Below, one piece after another: positions 9,306 to 19,444 of a stretch of DNA of 64,000 nt. The notes beneath the pieces are model-generated. The model did not search any database, had not been told where the DNA came from, and worked only from the letters and a program-made list of their open reading frames with translations. Location: contig NZ_CP121451.1 of assembly GCF_029689945.1 (NCBI RefSeq), positions 6,758,001 to 6,822,000 of the forward strand, written 5' to 3'. This stretch comes from Paenibacillus amylolyticus. Lineage in GTDB: Bacteria > Bacillota > Bacilli > Paenibacillales > Paenibacillaceae. The first letter of the stretch is position 1, and every line of letters begins with the position of its first letter. A program made the position numbers and the translations under genes.

Positions 9306-10609
9306 TCAAGATTGCTGGTATGATACGGCGGTCATCTGGCATGGCTCACATATGAACATGTAATACATACCCTCACCATATTCCTCAACTTCGCCCCAAT
9401 CCAGTTGTGCAACGGCCTTCATTCTCGCGGAACAGCATGGACATGTTGGATATTCGGCGTCCTGAACCCATCCCGGATGACCACCAACTTGAGATAGCGA
9501 TGGTTCCATCGCCCACTCACTGCCATGGAACGCATGACGCGATGCATTCGCAATCCTAAACTGCCGGCCGACATCCGGTGCAAGTTCACCATAGTCTTCC
9601 AGGTCAATCTCATCCATTCCTACAGGCATCACGTTATGTGAACTCCATAACGGTTCCCCTGCTGCATCCAGCTCCATGTAAACCACACCATAACTGCTGC
9701 ATATCACGCAAGTCTGGATTTGAAGTCGCTCGGCATGCCAAGACACGTCCCGCAATGCCGGATGCTTGACATCCATATTGATTAAGGTCGTTAATGCACC
9801 ACCACACCATGGACAGCAATTGGTGCTCGGAATTAGCATCGAGAGCGAATCTCCGGTTATTGCTATGTTAGTTGCTTCACTCTCTTTTACTTTATAGAGT
9901 GAATAACTTGGGGTGGTGAATAATTCTCTGCGCTGCCCGTCTTTCGTCAGCTCCCAACCCGCTTCCGTGGTGTAATGCTCGGGTGCCACGTATAATTCGC
10001 TCGCCCAGGATGGCGGAGACTGTCTCCAATGCCGGAACTGCTGCACGACAGCATCATCCCCGATATGGGCGAGCATGAGCAATATGTGGTTCCGATTCTC
10101 ATCATCGGTGTTCACCTGCTGCAACAGACGGTCTCGAACTTCAGGCGAGGCACTTTTAACCAAAATCGCAGGATAATAGATCTCCTGCTCCAGCAGCTCA
10201 GGAATTTCGGCGGTCAACGATATATCATGGTAGCAAACGAGGTATATCAGAATATCTTTGCCGGTATCTTCATCACCTTACGAATCCGTTGCATCGCGTA
10301 ATCCTTCATCTGAACTTGTTGTTCTGCAGACAAGGACAGATATACCTGTTCCTTGGATTGTTCATAGGGCACATAACGAATTAGTGGATCGCGAACCTGA
10401 GGTTCGTGCATGATTTTCAAAACTTCGACCGGGTCTGTGATACCTGCATACACGTTCACGTCACGTCGATTCGCTTCAATGTATCTCTGGTGCTCCTCGC
10501 GCTCCATCTCCTGCTTGCATGGCATGCAATACCCACCTGTTCTGGCAGCCGTTGCTGGCAAAATGGTATTTGCACACCCCTCCCGTATACACGGAATTCG
10601 TTCTGTCAT
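9306..10609 (-). CDS. Zinc-finger plus DUF1963-like protein, frameshifted
   Basis: Two open frames make one protein of about 434 residues if a single base is restored near 10257-10262 (AAGGTG read as AAGGGTG). The joined product then runs from RIRK into GDEDTGKDILIYLV without a break. The N-terminus has a zinc-finger-like CIREGCAN...CMPC. The middle is helical. The C-terminus has a second cysteine pair (CCPWCGG), the motif VGGHPGWVQDAEYPTCPCC typical of DUF1963/YwqG-like proteins, and a final cysteine pair CEPC. The start at 10609 follows GAAGGAGG. Function unknown; the cysteines suggest zinc binding. I treat it as one gene with an indel rather than two genes. Confidence 0.65.
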
Positions 10610-10756
10610 CTTCCAACCTCCTTCAACGATTGGCAATCGTTCAACTCATGTAACCCATGTCCCTTGATATGCATGGAAAACACGCCACAATGTGACGTGC
10701 TTGTCCCCCTAATATTTCAATACTGCCTGTCTCGATGCGGATCTGTAAAATACAGA

Positions 10757-11944
10757 TCAGTGATGTCCCAACTGGTCCTTGGTGAATTCGTAAAAGGCTA
10801 GTGCATCCTCACTGTTGGCAAAGCCTGCCTGAGCCATTTTTTCACTGCCTCCACCTTTACCCTGGTAGGCTCCAAGATTTCCTTTGAAGAAAGGTCCACA
10901 AGCCCATTCGGGCGGTTGCCCGTTCTGTGCCAGAACCACTTTGGCCTCGGAGATACTGGCAAAGAGCACAAGACCTTCATGATCTGCCGTCAGCTTGGCA
11001 GCCAGGTTCTGCATATCCTTGAGCGATTTGTCTTCAAAGACCTGAGCAATCACCAGTCCTTGCCTAGCAGCCAGAAGTTGCTCTGCATAATAAGCATCAT
11101 TGGTTGTTTTCACTGCATTCAGCTCGGTTTGCAGCTGTTTTTGCTCCAGCTCCATTTTCTCAATGCGCTCCAATAATTCGTCCTTGCTGGTCTTTAATTT
11201 AACCATAATGCTATTGAGCACCTGTTGTGTGGAGGTGAATTCATTCAGCGCCCTTGTTCCACATATGAAATAAATGCGGGTACCGCCCTTCACTTTTTCG
11301 GTCTTCAACAGTTTAATGATGCCGATCTCACCTGTCGCCGACACATGGGTTCCGCCGCAGGCGTTATATTCTACACCCTCGATCTCGACGATGCGAATGT
11401 CTTCCGTCACCGTAGGTTGCTTCACCAGCGGCAATTGGGCAGCCTCTTCTGCTGTGACCCAGGACGTGTTGATCCGAGCATTGCGATAGATCTGGCGATT
11501 CACTTCTTGTTCAATGGCGGTCAATTGATCTGCTCCCAGTTCAGCCGCTGCCACATCAATCGTGTCATACTCCGTACCGAGATGGAAACTGAGCGTCATC
11601 GCTTCAGCCAGTTTCAACGTCATCGCCGACAACAAATGCTGTCCGGTGTGCTGCTGCATATGATCGAATCTTCGCTCCCAATCCAGCTCACACTGTACCT
11701 CGTTCTGTTCAGGAGCGCGTTCCAGCTTATGCCATACTTCCCCATCTTCAATGTTCACATCCAGAACAGCGATGCCGCCAATATGTCCCAGATCGCAAGG
11801 TTGTCCGCCTCCATGCGGGTAAAAAGCAGTCTCCGCCAGCGTGATATATACGCCATCTTCCTTGTCCATTTTGCTTGTAATTGTTGTATGCCATTCTCTT
11901 GTATAAGCAGAGTCATAATAGATTTTTTGAGTCATTGAATTCAT
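10757..11944 (-). CDS. Alanyl-tRNA editing protein, AlaX-L type
   Basis: A 395-residue stand-alone editing protein that hydrolyses mischarged Ser- or Gly-tRNA(Ala). It has a partial OB-like N-terminus (TAFYPHGGGQPCDLG). The editing core carries the zinc/catalytic pair HMQQHTGQHLLSA and CGGTHVSATGEIG. A coiled coil (about residues 250-290) and a C-terminal DHHA1-like domain (GNLGAYQGKGGGSEKMAQAG) follow. It lacks the aminoacylation domain of AlaRS, as expected for AlaX-L. The ATG at 11944 has AAGGGA eight bases upstream; a second ATG three codons later is possible. A GATCTGTA palindrome follows the stop but has no T-run. Confidence 0.88.
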   Translation of the reverse strand: MNSMTQKIYYDSAYTREWHTTITSKMDKEDGVYITLAETAFYPHGGGQPCDLGHIGGIAVLDVNIEDGEVWHKLERAPEQNEVQCELDWERRFDHMQQHTGQHLLSAMTLKLAEAMTLSFHLGTEYDTIDVAAAELGADQLTAIEQEVNRQIYRNARINTSWVTAEEAAQLPLVKQPTVTEDIRIVEIEGVEYNACGGTHVSATGEIGIIKLLKTEKVKGGTRIYFICGTRALNEFTSTQQVLNSIMVKLKTSKDELLERIEKMELEQKQLQTELNAVKTTNDAYYAEQLLAARQGLVIAQVFEDKSLKDMQNLAAKLTADHEGLVLFASISEAKVVLAQNGQPPEWACGPFFKGNLGAYQGKGGGSEKMAQAGFANSEDALAFYEFTKDQLGHH

Positions 11945-12287
11945 CCAGATCCCTTCTCGTTCATATACACACCACTTCTGTTGCTTCCGTCTAACATACA
12001 GTACTACGCTTCATGAAAATCCTTATATCTGCTCTCAAGCTTACACTATTTTACATTATCAAGCCAATAGCACTCGATTTATTAAACATGGTTATGTATT
12101 GATGACTCAAGCGTACAGAGAACAGGACATTCGGAAGGAATTTGGAGGCTGATTAGTTGATGCGAAGGGGAGCCAAGTCCGCTTTCTCTGACTTCCCCTT
12201 TTAGTTGTAGACAACTTTTTAAAGGCTCTTTGCGGTACTAAACACCCGTCACATGTCCCTAAGACTCCTACCACATCTCTGTATATC
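11945..12287. other. Intergenic region with one weak inverted repeat
   Basis: No gene is recognised. AAGGGGAGCCAAGTC (12164 onward) can pair with GACTTCCCCTT ahead of TTTAG on the + strand. It could end the converging transcript of the BtrH-like gene or be a relic. Otherwise this is the 5' region of the AlaX gene. Confidence 0.45.
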
Positions 12288-13343
12288 CTATAGATAATAA
12301 TGACTCAGGAGCTTCTCATTGATCTCCACACTTTCCAACTTTGAAATGATGTCGCTTAATGCATTCTCTTCTATACTTTTGATTTTTTTCATTTTCTCAA
12401 TGATAGAAGTTATACTAGTGGAGTTCTCATTTTTGTTATACATTATAGCCAAATTTCTTAAAATTTTTGAATCCGATTCAATTCCAGAATATATTGTTAT
12501 AAGCTCGTCGGCATCGTGCAAATAATGATGTTCTTTCAAATAATTTAATCTATTCAACATCACACGCTTATGCTCCCACATAGTATGAAAGATTCGCGTA
12601 TCAATCTTTTCCCTTAATGTACTAACTTGATGACTTAAATACTCAATAATATGATCATAGATAGATAATCCAAAGATCCAACCAGAAGGAGTGCTCATGG
12701 AACGATAATGATAAGATGAATTGAGACTGAATCTAAGCTCCTTCAAAGATCTAATAATTAATGTTAGATCAAAGTGATAGTTATGATCTTCGTTATAAGA
12801 TAATAAACATACATATTCTCTATTTTTAGTTTTATCACAATGGTTAAAAGCTTCTAGAAACTCTTCAAAGCCTACCTCATATTCTCCGAATATAACATCT
12901 GAATTATAGCCTGATACATAAAATTTCAATGTCTCTTTGTTATAACCGAAAATTAACATTTCATGCGGCAAGGCATATTTTTTATACGCCTTTTTATGGG
13001 CAATATAACTTTCATCCACATACAGATGAATATATTGATTTTGATCAATAGAATCACAGATAAAGCTGATGATTCCACCCATATATTTTTCCAAGAAGCG
13101 TTGATTGATCTTTTGATACGTAATGAGAGGACAACTCATAAAGAAATCATACCAAGGCAAGTTAGATGTATAAAACGAAAAGAATTTCCCTTCCGGAAAG
13201 TTCCCAGCACATATCAATTGAATATAATTACTGTAAAACCAAGCTTCAGATTGTTTATGCTGCATTACAATGGAGAGTGGATAGGCATTGCATAAGTAGC
13301 CATGTACAGAAGGTCTGATCATTGGCAGTTTTATATCACTCAT
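12288..13343 (-). CDS. BtrH-N-like orphan protein, AT-rich
   Basis: A 351-residue protein resembling the N-terminal domain of butirosin biosynthesis protein BtrH and related proteins of Firmicute natural-product clusters: a short conserved start (MIRPSVHGYLCNAYP), then strand-rich blocks such as IHLYVDESYIAHKKAYKKYA, HEMLIFGYNKETLKFYVSGY and FGEYEVGFEEFLEAFN. The C-terminal third is helical with a coiled-coil tendency. The start at 13343 follows GGAGGTAAAAGTT; the upstream in-frame extension has no support. The gene is visibly richer in A/T than its neighbours, which suggests recent acquisition. No NRPS, PKS or RiPP gene is next to it, so its substrate is unknown. The family assignment is from pattern memory only. 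Confidence 0.55.
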   Translation of the reverse strand: MSDIKLPMIRPSVHGYLCNAYPLSIVMQHKQSEAWFYSNYIQLICAGNFPEGKFFSFYTSNLPWYDFFMSCPLITYQKINQRFLEKYMGGIISFICDSIDQNQYIHLYVDESYIAHKKAYKKYALPHEMLIFGYNKETLKFYVSGYNSDVIFGEYEVGFEEFLEAFNHCDKTKNREYVCLLSYNEDHNYHFDLTLIIRSLKELRFSLNSSYHYRSMSTPSGWIFGLSIYDHIIEYLSHQVSTLREKIDTRIFHTMWEHKRVMLNRLNYLKEHHYLHDADELITIYSGIESDSKILRNLAIMYNKNENSTSITSIIEKMKKIKSIEENALSDIISKLESVEINEKLLSHYYL

Positions 13344-13608
13344 AACTTTTACCTCCGTAGTATTTTTCAAAAACATAGCATCTCTGGAGCTCCTTGAATC
13401 GTTATAGAATCCCTCCACTACAGGTGCTTGCAGACAGAACATTAAATTTCTCACTATAGTTTACATCCAAGCGCTCTTTACAAGCATTCTAAGATTCTTC
13501 CGCCAGATACGGATGTGAGAAACCTGAACGCTTGCGCAGATTCCATACTCCTATAAGTATATGAATTATCACCTGTAATTTCCAGATAGAGTTTATTATA
13601 GAAGTATT

Positions 13609-13804
13609 GCTAACGAACCTAACACACCTTAAAAGGCAGATCATCAACGGTTCCAAGATTTAACGAACTTCAGTAACGCTATTTCGTCATAAAAGGGCTT
13701 CCAAACCTTAAAAATTCAGCAAAACCGACAAAATAGCGTCTCTGTGATTCGTTAGATCTCAGATCTCGGCCAATGGGAGCGAATAGCGTGTGTCAGATTC
13801 ATGA
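13609..13804. repeat. Dispersed nested-inverted repeat, copy B
   Basis: Same forward-forward-reverse-reverse arrangement as copy A: units begin at 13609 (GCTAACGAACCTAACACACC), 13660 (TTAACGAACTTCAGTAACGC), 13730 (AAAATAGCGTCTCTG, ending TTCGTTAG) and 13780 (GCGAATAGCGTGTGTCAG). It lies between the dhaKL terminator and the promoter side of the BtrH-like gene. Confidence 0.72.
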
Positions 13805-13822
13805 CTACAAAATAACATAGCA

Positions 13823-13868
13823 AAGAGGATGTCCCCGTCATATTCATGACTTATCGGACATCCTCTTC
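13823..13868 (-). terminator. Hairpin terminator of the gldA-dhaKL operon
   Basis: AGAGGATGTCC and GGACATCCTCT enclose a 21-base loop. On the minus strand the stem is followed by a short T stretch, about 50 bases after the dhaKL stop. Confidence 0.7.
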
Positions 13869-13916
13869 GTTGAGCAAACACTCTATAATTTTATAGTTAC
13901 GAGTTTACCGACAACT

Positions 13917-15685
13917 TTACTTCATCGACTCGGACAGCTCTGTGAAAATAATACCCAGCGCATACGCGCCAGCATCAGGGTAACCCAGACTACGATCACC
14001 GACGGTACCCGCGCGGCCCATACGTGCCACGATATCTTCGGTTTTCTTCGCACCTTCAACGGCTGCTGCTGCCCCTTTGGCAAATGCGGTTTTGAAGTCA
14101 TCCCCAGACTCCGCACTTTGCGTCCAGGAATCGGCACATGGAACGAGTGCATCGATCAAAGTCTTGTCGCCTACAACGGCACCACGTCCGAAGGAACGCT
14201 CTCCAGTAGACTGAATTCCTTGCACGGCTGCATGCATCATCTCAGCAAATTCAGCAACGTTTAACTGCTGTTTATCCCCACCGCTTTGCCAGCCGCACGG
14301 AATGCCGAACCCCAGATTGGGCCGGATGCGCCGCCGCAATATTCCATGATGACCAAGGAACATGCATCCAGGAACGTTCCGATATCTGTTTTATGTTCGT
14401 TAATGATGTGATTCCATTCGCGCTTCAACTGACGGAAGCCTTTGGCCACACTCATACCGAAATCGCCATCACCGGCATGGGAATCCAGTTCACAGAATGG
14501 TACTTCATTCTTGATGATGATCTCACCCATTTTATCGATCAGATAGACGACATTATCCAGTGAAAATTGATTGCCTTGAATTACCGCAGCGGATGGATCT
14601 GTCTCCACTTCGTAAGATACCGGAGCGTCTTCACCTACAACAGCTTCCAGCGCTTCGGAATACGCCACTTGTGCTACTGGAGGACCGGACACTTTAAATG
14701 CCGGGGTATCACTTTCCTTGAACAACAGCGTCTTCAGTTCATCATCCAGTTTCAGGATCGTAACCGATGCCCCTGCCATATCGATGCTTGTCATGTAGTT
14801 GCCTACAAACGTAGTCGCGACCTTCAGACCTGCATGTCCTGCAAGCTCACGTTGAACGGAATTATTGAGCAGGTACAGTTCTTGCAGTGGCGTGGCACCA
14901 AAACCATTCACAAGCACCGCAATCTCAGCGGATGCATCCTTATCCAGCTTCATGTCTGCCAGCAACGCTTCAATCATACGTCCTGCCAATTCATCGGCAG
15001 ATACGATCTTCTCCCGGCGGATTCCAGGCTCACCATGAATCCCTACGCCGAATTCCATCTCATCTTCAGCAATTTCGAATGTAGGCGTGCCTTTGGCTGG
15101 CACGGTACAGGATGTGAATCCAAAACCAATACTGCGAACATTCTGAGCTGCTTTCTCGGCAACAGTTTTCACATCGGCCAGGCTACGGCCTTCTTCGGCT
15201 GCTGCTCCTGCAATCTTGTGAACCAGTACAGTGCCCGCAACGCCGCGGCGTCCTACCGTGTACAAGCTGTCTTGCACAGCGATGTCATCCTCCACACGCA
15301 CATACTGTACGTCAATGCCGTCTTCTTCCGCCAGATGTGCTGCATTCTTGAAGTTCATCATGTCGCCGCTGTAGTTTTTGATGATCAAGAGTGTACCCTT
15401 GTTGCTTGCTGTTGCCTTGATCGCTTGGTACAGCTGGATTTGGGAAGGAGAGGCGAACACATCTCCACATACCGCTGCATCCAGCATCCCTTTACCCACA
15501 TAACCAGCGTGAGCCGGTTCATGTCCGCTACCGCCACCACTGATCAGGCTGACTTTATCAGCCTGAATCTCTCTGCGTTTGATGACTTTATATTTTTTCA
15601 AAAATTCAAGCTCCGGGTGTGCAAGCGCAATCCCGTTACACATTTCCATGACAACATGTTCAGCTTGGTTAATGATTTTTTTCAT
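13917..15685 (-). CDS. Dihydroxyacetone kinase, fused DhaK-DhaL (frameshifted)
   Basis: ATP-dependent dihydroxyacetone kinase of the single-chain type, making dihydroxyacetone phosphate for glycolysis. Residues 1 to about 335 are the DAK1 substrate domain: SLISGGGSGHEPAHAGYVG at the front and GVGIHGEPGIRRE, whose His binds dihydroxyacetone covalently. The rest is the DAK2 nucleotide domain, with HAGDGDFGMSVAKGF binding Mg-ATP. The frame breaks near 14275 at GTGGGGATAAA. One more G restores VGDKQQLNVAEF and gives a 589-residue product, the expected family length. The start codon overlaps the gldA stop (TAATG), so both are translated from one message. Confidence 0.85.
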
Positions 15686-16827
15686 TATTTTGCCTCCCGG
15701 CGTGCTGCTTTGTACTCACGGCCCATACGGTCAGCCGCTGCAATGGCTGCAGCCACTTCAGGAACGGTGATCGGGAATGGCATCGCGTGAATGGATTCTT
15801 CCGGAATACAAGCGATCTCTGCCACTTTCAACAGCTCTTCCTGACTAATCGTATCTACACCGATATCCGCCAAGCTGATGGGCAGTCCCACTTCGAGACA
15901 GAAGTCCATGACTTCATGAAGCTCTTCGGTTGGTGCATTTTCAAGGACGAGTTGTGCAATCGTACCGAAGGATACTTTTTCCCCGTGGAAGAAGTGATGT
16001 GTTCCCTCCAGAACTGTCAAACCGTTGTGGATTGCATGTGCCGCAGCCAGACCGCCACTTTCGAATCCAAGGCCAGACAACAGAATGTTGGTCTCAACGA
16101 TGTTTTCCAGCGCTTGTGTCACGACGTTGCTGTCACTCGCCACTTTCGCTTTTGCTCCGTCAGTCAACAGCATTTCATAACACAGTTTTGCCAAGGCAAG
16201 TGCCGCATTCGTACCTACTGCGGATGGTGTATACCCTTCACGAGAACCCATAGGCAGACTTGCGTTTACACGGGAATAGGATTTCGCTGTTGCTCTTGCT
16301 TCGAAGTATGTAGAGAGCGCATCTCCCATACCGGATACAAGGAAACGTGTTGGTGCGTTGGCGATTACCGTTGTATCGACGAGAACCACACTTGGGCTTT
16401 GTTTGAAGTAAGCATAGTCATCGAAAGAGCCTTCCGGTGTGTACAATACAGCGGAGTGACTTGTCGGTGCGTCTGTTGCCGCAATCGTTGGGCAGATGAT
16501 CAACGCTTCGCCTTCTGCTACACATTTGGCTGCATCAATGGCTTTACCGCCACCAAGACCAATCGTAGAGTCACAACCTTTTTCCTTCGCGATTGCTTGC
16601 AGACGAGCAACTTCCTCACGGGAACATTCCCCTTTAAAACCGCTTTCAACAAACGTGATATTGAATTTCTCAGCTGTTGCATCGAGCTTTGCTTTGACAC
16701 GTTGTACATCATCCGGGTGAGCGATCAGCAAGGCAGATTCTCCGAAGGATTTAACAAAGTACCCCAGGTTCAACAATTCGTCTTCGCCTTGTACATATTT
16801 GGTTGGGCTGATAAATGCTTTTCTCAT
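15685..16827 (-). CDS. gldA: Glycerol dehydrogenase
   Basis: A 380-residue iron/zinc-containing polyol dehydrogenase that oxidises glycerol to dihydroxyacetone with NAD+. The NAD-binding GLGGGKAIDAAK lies near residue 90 and TIAATDAPTSHSAVLY near 115. The metal ligands fall in GMGDALSTYFEA (Asp), AAAHAIHNGLT (His) and GTHHFFHGEKVSFG (His). It is the first gene of an operon with the dihydroxyacetone kinase. Together they convert glycerol to dihydroxyacetone phosphate without glycerol kinase. A TATAAT element in the divergent region near 16945-16950 may be its -10. A PocR-type regulator is divergent and probably controls it. Confidence 0.9.
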   Translation of the reverse strand: MRKAFISPTKYVQGEDELLNLGYFVKSFGESALLIAHPDDVQRVKAKLDATAEKFNITFVESGFKGECSREEVARLQAIAKEKGCDSTIGLGGGKAIDAAKCVAEGEALIICPTIAATDAPTSHSAVLYTPEGSFDDYAYFKQSPSVVLVDTTVIANAPTRFLVSGMGDALSTYFEARATAKSYSRVNASLPMGSREGYTPSAVGTNAALALAKLCYEMLLTDGAKAKVASDSNVVTQALENIVETNILLSGLGFESGGLAAAHAIHNGLTVLEGTHHFFHGEKVSFGTIAQLVLENAPTEELHEVMDFCLEVGLPISLADIGVDTISQEELLKVAEIACIPEESIHAMPFPITVPEVAAAIAAADRMGREYKAARREAK

Positions 16828-17092
16828 AATAATATATGCCTCCTAAGGATATGGAATGGTGTAGTGAATACATTAAATTTTAATCTCTTGCAATTGACCT
16901 TAATATAACGCATAGCCAGCTGGTTTACAGTGGACTTTGATAACAAATTATTATAACTTACAATCGTAATTTTTTGCTTTTTGGTGCAATCATGGTATGT
17001 TATTGTCATGAGATGGTTGAATTTTGACCTCCCGTCATACATTACCCGTCATCATTACATCTTAATATGTACAACTTGCTAACTTTTAACGG

Positions 17093-17110
17093 CCTAAATC
17101 ATGAATTAGG
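17093..17110. promoter_or_regulatory. Imperfect palindrome before the PocR-type gene
   Basis: CCTAAATCATGAATTAGG is symmetric except for its inner A/T positions. It lies about 20 bases before the regulator's start, overlapping its leader. Possibly an autoregulatory operator. Confidence 0.35.
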
Positions 17111-17130
17111 TTAGATATGGAGGTTCACCA

Positions 17131-18165
17131 ATGATCAAAGAATATCTGCATATCAATAAAATTTTGGACCTTAATAAATGGAAGCGTCTACAAGATTCTC
17201 TTGCAACAGTAACCAAGCTGGCGATCCTCACCGTTGATTATAAAGGCATTCCTGTAACCAGTCACAGCAGCTGTCAAGCCTTCTGCCAGAATGTACGCAA
17301 AGACCCCGAGCTTCTCCCCTACTGCCAAAAATGTGATTCTCGCGGGGGTCTGGAAGCTGTTCGGTTAAATGAGCCTTATGTGTATCTATGCCATTTCAAT
17401 ATTATCGATATCGCGATTCCGATCACGATCGATGGCAAATATATCGGCGCCGTGATGGCAGGACAGGTGAAGCTTGCCGACCCGGAAAAAGGCAGCGACC
17501 TGGAGCAGATTGTCACGTCCAAAAACGTTCCCATGCATGCAGCCAAGCTGGAGGAATTAAAAGACGATTACGCCCAGCTGCCTGTGATGACCTATGAAGA
17601 GATTGTGAAGATCTCCAACATGTTATCGCTGCTCTGTAACTACATTGTGGAAGAAGCACTCAACAAAAATCTGTTAGTTGAAATGTTCGAGAAAGCTTCG
17701 GGTAATCAGGAGTCGCTGAATCTTTCCACCATCCTGCCAGGGTACTCGATTCGTAATATCCAGTCGATCAAAAAAGAGATGACCAATGCGATTGCGGATG
17801 CTTATCTCAAGAACAGCCCAAGTGATGCGGAAAGCTCCAGCCCGGTGCTTCAGCCTGCTTTTGAATACATTCACAGTCACAAAAGCGAACAGGTTTCGCT
17901 CAAACAAATGGCCGATCTATGCCACCTGAGTCCAAGTTATTTTAGCAGGCTCTTTGCCAAGGAAACCGGTGAGAACTTCACCACCTACCTGGCTAAACTC
18001 AAAATTAAGTGGGCCAAGCAATTGCTGGAGGTCACCGACATGCCTGTCTCACAGATCAGTGATGAGCTGGGATTCAATGAATCGGGATATTTTATCAAAA
18101 TATTCAAAAAGTTCGAGGAGATTACACCTGCCCTCTATCGTAAATACATCCAGAAGAACATGTAG
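17131..18165 (+). CDS. PocR-domain AraC-family regulator
   Basis: A 344-residue regulator. Residues about 10-180 form a PocR-type sensory domain with the cysteine-rich signature CQAFCQNV, then YCQKCDSRGG and a final C in YLCHFNIIDIAIPI. The domain is known from regulators of propanediol, glycerol and dihydroxyacetone utilisation. Residues about 245-344 are the double AraC helix-turn-helix (SLKQMADLCHLSPSYFSRLF, then ISDELGFNESGYFIKIFKKF). ATATGGAGG precedes the ATG. Divergence from gldA-dhaKL makes activation of that operon by a short-chain diol or triol the most likely role. Confidence 0.87.
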   Translation: MIKEYLHINKILDLNKWKRLQDSLATVTKLAILTVDYKGIPVTSHSSCQAFCQNVRKDPELLPYCQKCDSRGGLEAVRLNEPYVYLCHFNIIDIAIPITIDGKYIGAVMAGQVKLADPEKGSDLEQIVTSKNVPMHAAKLEELKDDYAQLPVMTYEEIVKISNMLSLLCNYIVEEALNKNLLVEMFEKASGNQESLNLSTILPGYSIRNIQSIKKEMTNAIADAYLKNSPSDAESSSPVLQPAFEYIHSHKSEQVSLKQMADLCHLSPSYFSRLFAKETGENFTTYLAKLKIKWAKQLLEVTDMPVSQISDELGFNESGYFIKIFKKFEEITPALYRKYIQKNM

Positions 18166-18235
18166 GTGCACTTTTACTTTTTTCGTATCCAAGATAAGGT
18201 TTTAAAAAATGTCACTCTGCCATTGGATCACGCAA

Positions 18236-18277
18236 ATAACGGCTGAATCAGGACTTACGCCGCCGATCAGCCGTTAT
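18236..18277. terminator. Convergent hairpin terminator
   Basis: TAACGGCTGA and TCAGCCGTTA frame a 20-base loop between the PocR-type gene and the oppositely oriented aldolase gene. Flanking A and T stretches are modest. Confidence 0.6.
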
Positions 18278-18289
18278 GTATTTTGATGC

Positions 18290-19390
18290 TTATCTCACTT
18301 GTTTACTCAACTCTTGATCCAGCCATTCCAGTGCTGCGCGCAGCTTATCCTGGGGAAGTTTCTCATAACGATCCCCCGTAGACAATTCAAAGGCACAGCT
18401 GTTCCCACTCGTTTTGTTCAGATATGCAGTTATGCCCATGCCATGCTGCTGAGCCATTTGCACAAGAATCCGTTCAACTTCGTCAGCAGGGAGCGCAAAG
18501 TGCACATGGAACATATTCGATACCGGCACCTCTGGCAAGGTATGTATCCCATGACAGGCATTCAAGAGGGAGGCGAGTTCTTGAGCCTGTTCGTAATAAC
18601 GCTCCATTTTGCCAATCCGTTCATTAAAATAATACTGTGAACTCAGAATATACGGATACAGGCCGATTAGATCGCCCCCGTGTCGACGTTTCCATACTTT
18701 CGATTCCTGCATCACATCCGCATCACCCGCCAATATCGCACCCGCAATGCCTCCAATTCCTTTGTAAAAGGAAACATACCCGCTATCAAAGAGACTGCAA
18801 ATTTCCGCAGGTGTCTTCTTATAATAGGGAGTAATCTCGAACAGGCGTGCTCCGTCCAGATGCAGCTTAATCCCGCGCTCACGGCAATAGGCCGAGATCG
18901 CTTCCAGTTCTTCATACGCTGGCAATTGCCCGCCAATCTCGCGTTGTGGCAGTTCCAACAGCAGACAGGCAATGTCCTGATCAAGCGCTTGTACATCTTC
19001 CAAACGAATCAACCGATCCTTGTCCGCCAGCAAAATGGATTCAATCTGATGTAACTCTTTCAATCCGTCTTCCTCATGGATTTCCAGATGGCATAGAGGG
19101 TGATAGGCTACTCGTTTTATCCCTTTGCGATCACACCAGATCCGTAATGCAATCTGCTGCGCCATCGTTCCACTTGGGAAAAAAACTGCCGATTCCTTGC
19201 CGAGAACGTCCGCCATCTGTTGCTGAAATTCTTCGATGATGGGGCCGTTGCCGTAGTGATCACTGAAGGTCTCCCCATCGATCTGCTCCAGTACGTTCTG
19301 AAGCACTTTGACTTGGCGACTGCCATGACCACCAATAATAAAGTCTGCCTGATTAAATGCATCAGCCAATGCTAACTTCGTATCCTCCAA
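18290..19390 (-). CDS. Threonine aldolase family, PLP-dependent
   Basis: A 366-residue beta-eliminating lyase/threonine aldolase, cleaving L-(allo-)threonine to glycine and acetaldehyde. Fold-type I features are DHYGNGPIIEEFQQQM, AVFFPSGTMAQQIALR (cofactor phosphate region), LHLDGARLFEITPYY (the Asp that holds the pyridine nitrogen) and SFYKGIGGIAGAIL, where the Lys forms the aldimine. Homologues with the YYKKTPAEI segment are broad-specificity enzymes, so related beta-hydroxy amino acids are possible substrates. It follows the LysR gene with a 54-base gap in the same direction, so the two may be co-transcribed. Confidence 0.85.
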   Translation of the reverse strand: MEDTKLALADAFNQADFIIGGHGSRQVKVLQNVLEQIDGETFSDHYGNGPIIEEFQQQMADVLGKESAVFFPSGTMAQQIALRIWCDRKGIKRVAYHPLCHLEIHEEDGLKELHQIESILLADKDRLIRLEDVQALDQDIACLLLELPQREIGGQLPAYEELEAISAYCRERGIKLHLDGARLFEITPYYKKTPAEICSLFDSGYVSFYKGIGGIAGAILAGDADVMQESKVWKRRHGGDLIGLYPYILSSQYYFNERIGKMERYYEQAQELASLLNACHGIHTLPEVPVSNMFHVHFALPADEVERILVQMAQQHGMGITAYLNKTSGNSCAFELSTGDRYEKLPQDKLRAALEWLDQELSKQVR

Positions 19391-19444
19391 GATCCATCAC
19401 TCCTTCTATAGTGCGTGTTCTAAAGCGAACTTCTGAACACCCTT

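Noticed and set aside
14567..15790. 407-codon plus-strand open frame
   Set aside because: It is antisense to dhaKL, with cysteine- and histidine-rich composition typical of a shadow frame and no family resemblance.
15787..16908. 373-codon plus-strand open frame
   Set aside because: Antisense shadow of gldA; composition is implausible and no motif is seen.
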